A stretch of DNA of 64,000 nucleotides. Origin: Stratiolaelaps scimitus (taxonomy: Eukaryota > Arthropoda > Arachnida > Mesostigmata > Laelapidae). Both the position numbers and the translations under genes were made by a program. Location of the stretch: positions 4,507,501 to 4,571,500 of the forward strand of contig JABWDB010000009.1 in assembly GCA_019614645.1 (NCBI GenBank), in the 5' to 3' direction. Below, in pieces: positions 60,601-64,000 of this stretch. Below the pieces are notes generated by a model. That model was not told the origin of the DNA and ran no database searches. It worked only from the letters and a program-made list of their open reading frames with translations. Numbering within the stretch: position 1 is the first letter of the stretch; each line of letters starts with the position of its first letter.

Positions 60601-60747
60601 CCCGTGATCAAAAACGGAATCAAGGCCCTTACAGAGGATATTCTCTTGAACACACGCAAAAGTTCGGGATCTTTCACGGAGCATAACCAGGATACGGTCA
60701 CATCACTAGGGACCTTCATCGGCTTTAAGGAGCCGGCGAGTCCGTGA
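52973..60747 (+). CDS. HCN: Divergent HCN/Ih-family cation channel, complete model
   Basis: HCN channels are tetrameric plasma-membrane channels opened by hyperpolarisation and tuned by cyclic nucleotides. My CDS joins 52973-53049, 53373-53701, 54538-54574, 55757-55923, 56196-56345, 56584-56849, 58243-58461, 58748-59042, 59395-59585 and 60586-60747. All borders are GT-AG and phases agree, giving 630 residues. Domain order: HCN-type N-terminus with WVIHP (139-143), S1 to S3, S4 (259-284), S5, pore loop (filter 363-367), S6, C-linker (416 on), cyclic-nucleotide-binding domain ending near 602, and a tail of under 30 residues. Departures from canonical HCN: filter GISFG, not CIGYG; outer S4 positions Ile262 and Gln265 where arginines are usual; Asn556 at a binding-pocket Thr position; no arginines at two C-helix positions. 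The first exon and the 53373 acceptor are the least certain parts. It reads as an intact gene, not a pseudogene. Confidence 0.88.
53373..53701 (+). CDS. HCN: Channel coding exon 2 (N-terminal region)
   Basis: HTVGSPTRTNFRSLWNNNRL is followed by a Pro/Ser-rich segment. Then comes the HCN-type segment WGAQYNFCKFGIDKPIVDSA and ELARLREQK, ending one base into a codon at GTGAGT. Using the alternative acceptor at 53335 would add TGVRFAGFDADR in frame. Confidence 0.8.
53728..53836. repeat. ATT trinucleotide array (about 110 bp)
   Basis: A long, slightly interrupted TTA/ATT repeat in channel intron 2. Confidence 0.9.
54538..54574 (+). CDS. HCN: Channel coding microexon 3 (37 nt)
   Basis: The exon encodes HPWVIHPSSVI plus split codons at each end. 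WVIHP is the HCN hallmark just before S1, and joining to exon 4 gives WVIHPSSVIRQSWDLL, the exact spacing of the family. The acceptor GCGTCAG and donor GTACGC are only moderate, and the pyrimidine tract is poor, so the left edge could be further upstream. Confidence 0.75.
55757..55923 (+). CDS. HCN: Channel coding exon 4 (S1 and S2)
   Basis: WDLLMVLLILVTILEAPLNV is S1. LLVVNIVCDAIFAVDIFLNF is S2 with its acidic residue, followed by WTG. The acceptor GATTTCAG follows a pyrimidine tract. Ends in phase 1. Confidence 0.95.
56196..56345 (+). CDS. HCN: Channel coding exon 5 (S2-S3 loop and S3)
   Basis: YHEKDCVLRQVQASPEKIRE is followed by TYLKGWFGVDLISTVPFDYS, the HCN/EAG-type S3 with conserved Asp. 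It ends ILPFLQATT plus one base at GTGAGT. Confidence 0.95.
56584..56849 (+). CDS. HCN: Channel coding exon 6 (S4 and S5)
   Basis: A strong pyrimidine tract precedes the CATGCAG acceptor, and the phase matches exon 5. It encodes IPKNGILVQVVKFLALLRVL, then RIFRLYRYL (S4), the S4-S5 linker PRCQKTFYSAHQWMYIR, S5 (GVGMVIVAHWNGCVQFLV) and the turret FPSNCWISLSELQ. The EE pair usual at the start of the linker is QK here. Confidence 0.92.
57607..57640. repeat. AT microsatellite in channel intron 6
   Basis: A TA array in the longest channel intron (56850-58242). Confidence 0.85.
58243..58461 (+). CDS. HCN: Channel coding exon 7 (pore loop, filter, S6)
   Basis: HAPWWEQWSWSFFNAMSQTF leads to the filter GISFG (58303-58317), then RGTPETLTDMWFTLWGMVTG and S6 (YALILANIAAMWQHVDASRK). 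The flanks align to HCN pore segments without gaps, so the filter change is not an alignment artefact. Phase 0 at both ends. Confidence 0.95.
58748..59042 (+). CDS. HCN: Channel coding exon 8 (C-linker, start of CNBD)
   Basis: MQEVEDYMAFRRFPRSLRLK, DYFEQRYRGHVFNEDNIL and FFAKAEPAFVNELITHLKYH match the HCN C-linker and the first part of the binding domain. An IIxEG-type motif reads VIASFGTVG here. Confidence 0.95.
59395..59585 (+). CDS. HCN: Channel coding exon 9 (cyclic-nucleotide pocket)
   Basis: SNMFFIQSGRVTIANEDGRV is followed by the phosphate-binding cassette FGELSLIVASKRNATVRAKT. Gly545-Glu546 and Arg555 keep the usual ligand contacts, while the Thr after the Arg is Asn556. Ends in phase 0. 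Confidence 0.95.
60586..60747 (+). CDS. HCN: Channel coding exon 10 (C-helix, short tail, stop)
   Basis: VLKRFPVIKNGIKALTEDIL and LNTRK form the C-helix. The tail ends FIGFKEPASP and TGA at 60745-60747. The protein stops under 30 residues after the CNBD, whereas most HCN channels have long tails. Confidence 0.93.
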   Translation, partial: VLKRFPVIKNGIKALTEDILLNTRKSSGSFTEHNQDTVTSLGTFIGFKEPASP

Positions 60748-60965
60748 TACGAAAGCCCAACAGTTATATAACTTCGATAAGGACACCGAATACATTTATC
60801 CACGACATTTGGCAGCTACAGTCAACAATTGTACATATGATTATAAGCTATGATGGACCGTGAGCCTAAGAGGGTATAAAACACTTCGTTATTAATCGTG
60901 TCCATAGCATACAAGGTAGGCCCTGACAGTAGTGAAAATAAATGATCAATATTTAATTCCCAAAG
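60748..60965 (+). other. HCN: Channel gene 3' UTR
   Basis: Untranslated sequence from the stop codon to just past an AATAAA at 60937-60942, giving a short UTR of about 200 nucleotides. A TATAAAA word at 60875-60881 lies within it and is probably fortuitous. Confidence 0.5.
60937..60942 (+). terminator. HCN: Channel gene polyadenylation signal
   Basis: The first AATAAA after the stop codon, about 190 bases downstream. Confidence 0.5.
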
Positions 60966-63451
60966 AATAATCACAATGAAAGAGAGAGAGAGAGGGAGAG
61001 ATAGAGAGGGGGGGGGAGATTGAAACAGACTAACTCTCTATAATGAATAGGTCACATATAAAATATACTACAGTTCTGAATGAGTGCATGCTACTAGATA
61101 GCCCTTCTGATTAAGATTGTATCCGAATTTGAACCCCAACGCATGGAGCCCCCGTATTGCCCTGGTAGTTCATTCTGGTGGACTCCGTTTGTCCCAAGAT
61201 GGAATCAACCTGTTGCTGTTCATGGCACCCGTACGATGTCAGTTCCGGATGATTCAGCTAAACCTGTATCAATATAAATATAGACCAATATTGTTAGAGC
61301 ACTACGGCAGTCGTCTGTTATTAACGAGGGAGTCTATGAGCAGGGCAGCGCTCACCTGATCATTAGGTAAACTAATATGTAAAATGATTACTCCGACAAT
61401 GCCTGATCACTCGTTGGGGTCCGTCCGATGAAGCAATGCCGACAGCACTACCGTGGACATCAAATGTTTAAGGCTGAGAGTCGACTCGGGGACGTTTCTA
61501 TCGCTTTCGTTCACTTGTCGACTGTCATATCATCTTGCACCAAATATACTAGAATGAATCCAGACGCACGTTGACGCTATGCTTGTGCAACGCCAGTCTT
61601 CGCTATATGAGAATTGGTTCAACTCCCCCCAGCTACCGATCCTCCCTACACACACACACATATGAAATCTGAAGATCCTGCTTGCTGACCCTGCTCGGAT
61701 AGTGTTGTGCAGATTATATATGTTCAATTTATATACATGGACACGTATCCTGAAATAAACGAATTTTCTGTCATCTATTGTTGCTGTTATTTGCTATTAT
61801 ATAATATATGTGTGCTCATACTATTGTAGGCGTTCGTACATAATCTCTGATGTGTTCCTTGTCGTTCTTGCACAACTTGTACAGGATTGGCTGATTGAAT
61901 ATGAAGTCTGGGCTGAGCAGCATTGAAAGATGACTTTGGTGCTCCAACTCTTGTACTCATTGTTTCTTATGGTCTTATTATTTGAAGAAGATACGATGTA
62001 TATTAATCGCACAGCACACACATTTCCTAGGAATGAACACGGGGCGGATACTAAGCACGGAGGATCAAATGACCTCGATGTATTTATCGTGCTTCTAGGT
62101 TTAGCTAGCTAGGTTTTTATTTGATTTTATTTGCCAGAGGTTTGTCGTGGCTCCAGTCGGTGCTGATTAGCCTGTCTCATGGCCTGCCATATTGAAACGT
62201 TATGGAGATTGCTCGGAAGTGGAATTTCTTAACAAAAACAAAAACGTGAGGAACACACCATTGTCCACAATGGCGTAAGCACACTTTCATGATAGCTCCG
62301 GCGCCTCGGAGTCCCTCCAGCCTTTTGCCACGTTTTCACGTATCGCCTATATCAATCACCATAGGCCGCTACACCCTATTGTAAGGTAGCCCGAGCGACG
62401 CACACGCGTTCAGTATAGGGTAGCTTTTACGTTCCGTGAACTGAGTTAAATGTTACCTGCGAGACAGCCCGCAAAGTTCAGTTTTACGTTATTACGAAGG
62501 GCATAACTAAACTCCAACGGCGTTAAGCTTATGGAGGTAACGTCAGTGACGTCTCGAATTATCGTTATGCCATAGCAATCATGTTGTTGATGTCGAGTCC
62601 CACCTGGCTTCATCGTGCCAACCTTAACCCCCTCGGTCTATTCGTATCTGGCTGGCTGGCTGCCTGATTCATGCCTTCCGTTTGTAGTTTCGCTCGCGCG
62701 GCTATTCCCTGCTGCATTTCCACCGTGCTGGGTCTTGGTTCTGTAGAGCGGTAGTGCCACCCGCATGGCTCACGTATGCGGCGGCGGCGGCGGCGGCGGC
62801 AGCAGCAGCACAAGCAGTAGCGAAATCGTTCCGCGCATGTGCCTAATTATAATGCCGTGTACAGCAGTCTCTTACTGGCTCTCTTCCACCAGTGGCCGCG
62901 GCTACAGTGGAGAACCGGTAGCTAGCAAGATAGGTAGGTAGTGCATGCGGCAAGGAAATCAGTGCTCTCACTATTTCTCTCTCTCTCTTTGTGTCTGTTC
63001 ATCTGTATGTCTCGTTCCTTCTGTCTGGCGGGGTCTTCATTTCGAAAGTTACACACGTCATGGGAGCTCCATCCGATGTGGACCCGCCAAGCTCTTGTCC
63101 TCCACACCAGTGCCGCAATTATAGCACTTAGATCGTGGCTGTGGCGGTGCGGTCCGCTATAATAATAATAACAACAACAGCAGCAGCAGCAGCAGTAACC
63201 GCTTAGCATTGTGTACGGTACCAACCAAGTACGAACTAGAACACGAATAGGCTGTCTGCCTGTACGCCTCCTTGCTTGCTCCTTAGCCTCCTTGCTGACA
63301 AGGCCCCTCAATGACGCTGTGCACCGGCCACACACTTGCCACACAGCGCAAAGGGTGTTCATCCTCTTTAACGTGTCTAAGCAGCAAGTGGCCCGTGCGC
63401 ACGGGGTCTTCTACGCAGCGTCGACCTGCGAATAGTTAGTTGGGAGACCGG

Positions 63452-63474
63452 CGGCGGCGGCGGCGGCGGCGGCA
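63452..63474. repeat. GGC trinucleotide run
   Basis: About eight GGC units; similar runs lie nearby at 62778 and 63948. Confidence 0.9.
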
Positions 63475-63801
63475 GCCGGGGAGCTTACAATTACTATTGT
63501 GTACAACTCTGTACGATGTTGTATTAAAAAAAAAACATCTAAAATCAAATCTAGTGATAGCTTTAAGTAGTACTACTAATCATGTTAGACAAGCTGGGTT
63601 TAGCTGCATCAGCTGTTGACACTGTCGTCCGCGTCGGATTTCTGCGGATGTCTCATATTGGTGCGGGTCTGTTCCCCTTCACGCTCGGCATTTAGCAACA
63701 CTGCCACTCATTTAGCTATCTCCGAGTACCGCCCCGGGGTACGAGATCATCGGTAGCGCGGACGCGATCCCCCTGCTAGTGTACACCACGTTTAGCAGTT
63801 G

Positions 63802-63966
63802 CTATTTCCTCGTCATACAGTGACTGTTGCACGATGAACAGCAGAGGAATGCTTTGAAATCCCGAAGGGCGATATTGTACGTTGCTACTCCCGCTGGGTG
63901 GGCGTTGTAGTGGTTGAATGTGTCATCGTGGAACTTCCTCCGGGTCGCCGCCGCCGCCGCCGCCAT
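63802..63966 (-). CDS. Possible small ORF or first exon with polyalanine start
   Basis: On the minus strand an ATG in good context (GAAATGG) opens MAAAAAATRRKFHDDTFNHY and 34 further codons to TAG. The alanine run comes from a GCC repeat. There is no family match. It may be a first exon whose donor I cannot identify, or chance in a GC-rich leader. Confidence 0.15.
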   Translation of the reverse strand: MAAAAAATRRKFHDDTFNHYNAHPAGVATYNIALRDFKAFLCCSSCNSHCMTRK

Positions 63967-64000
63967 TTCTGCCGAGAATTCACTCTCCTGCGCTGTTTCT

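Larger units (their letters stand above)
60966..64000. other. Right flank, no recognised gene
   Basis: It holds a GA run at 60979-61018 and CGG/GCC/CAG triplet runs at 62778-62811, 63163-63195, 63452-63474 and 63948-63963. The GC-rich end (62.6-64.0 kb) looks like a promoter or leader region of a gene beyond the edge, but its strand is not clear. Confidence 0.35.

Noticed and set aside
1..64000. Bacterial-type features: operons, ribosome-binding sites, CRISPR arrays, rho-independent terminators
   Set aside because: The coding sequence is interrupted by GT-AG introns and the proteins are animal families, so such features are not expected; no CRISPR-like spaced repeats were seen.

Overview
The window is eukaryotic nuclear DNA, most likely from an arthropod. 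Introns have GT-AG borders, exons are short, AT-dinucleotide arrays are abundant, and the three recognisable proteins match animal families. Small introns in two of the genes suggest a compact genome. A mite or other chelicerate is plausible, but the sequence alone cannot prove it.

Layout, left to right. (1) 1.9-18.0 kb, minus strand: the 5' end of alpha-actinin. Its first coding exon (17746-17835) and second coding exon (1944-2085) are separated by an intron of about 15.7 kb; the rest of the gene lies beyond the left edge. Neither exon shows up as a long ORF. (2) 18-26 kb: GC-rich flank of Actn, then intergenic DNA without recognised genes. (3) 26.1-42.0 kb, plus strand: a complete mind bomb (mib1) E3 ubiquitin ligase of 1217 codons in 14 coding exons, with a probable untranslated leader exon and a 3' UTR of about 1.3 kb. 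(4) 42-52.9 kb: no recognised gene, only weak ORF candidates, a tRNA-like relic and simple repeats. (5) 53.0-60.9 kb, plus strand: a complete HCN/Ih-family channel of about 630 residues in 10 coding exons. (6) 61-64 kb: unassigned, with GC-rich triplet repeats at the right end.

The three genes do not form a pathway. Alpha-actinin crosslinks actin, Mib1 ubiquitinates Notch ligands, and the third gene is an ion channel.

The most interesting object is the channel. It has a clear HCN architecture (S1-S6, C-linker, cyclic-nucleotide-binding fold). However, the selectivity filter reads GISFG where HCN channels have CIGYG. Two outer S4 arginine positions are Ile and Gln, the binding-pocket Thr is Asn, the C-helix arginines are missing, and the C-terminal tail is very short. 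It looks like a divergent HCN-like paralogue with altered permeation, gating and ligand response. Comparisons with HCN proteins rest on family knowledge recalled without a database search.
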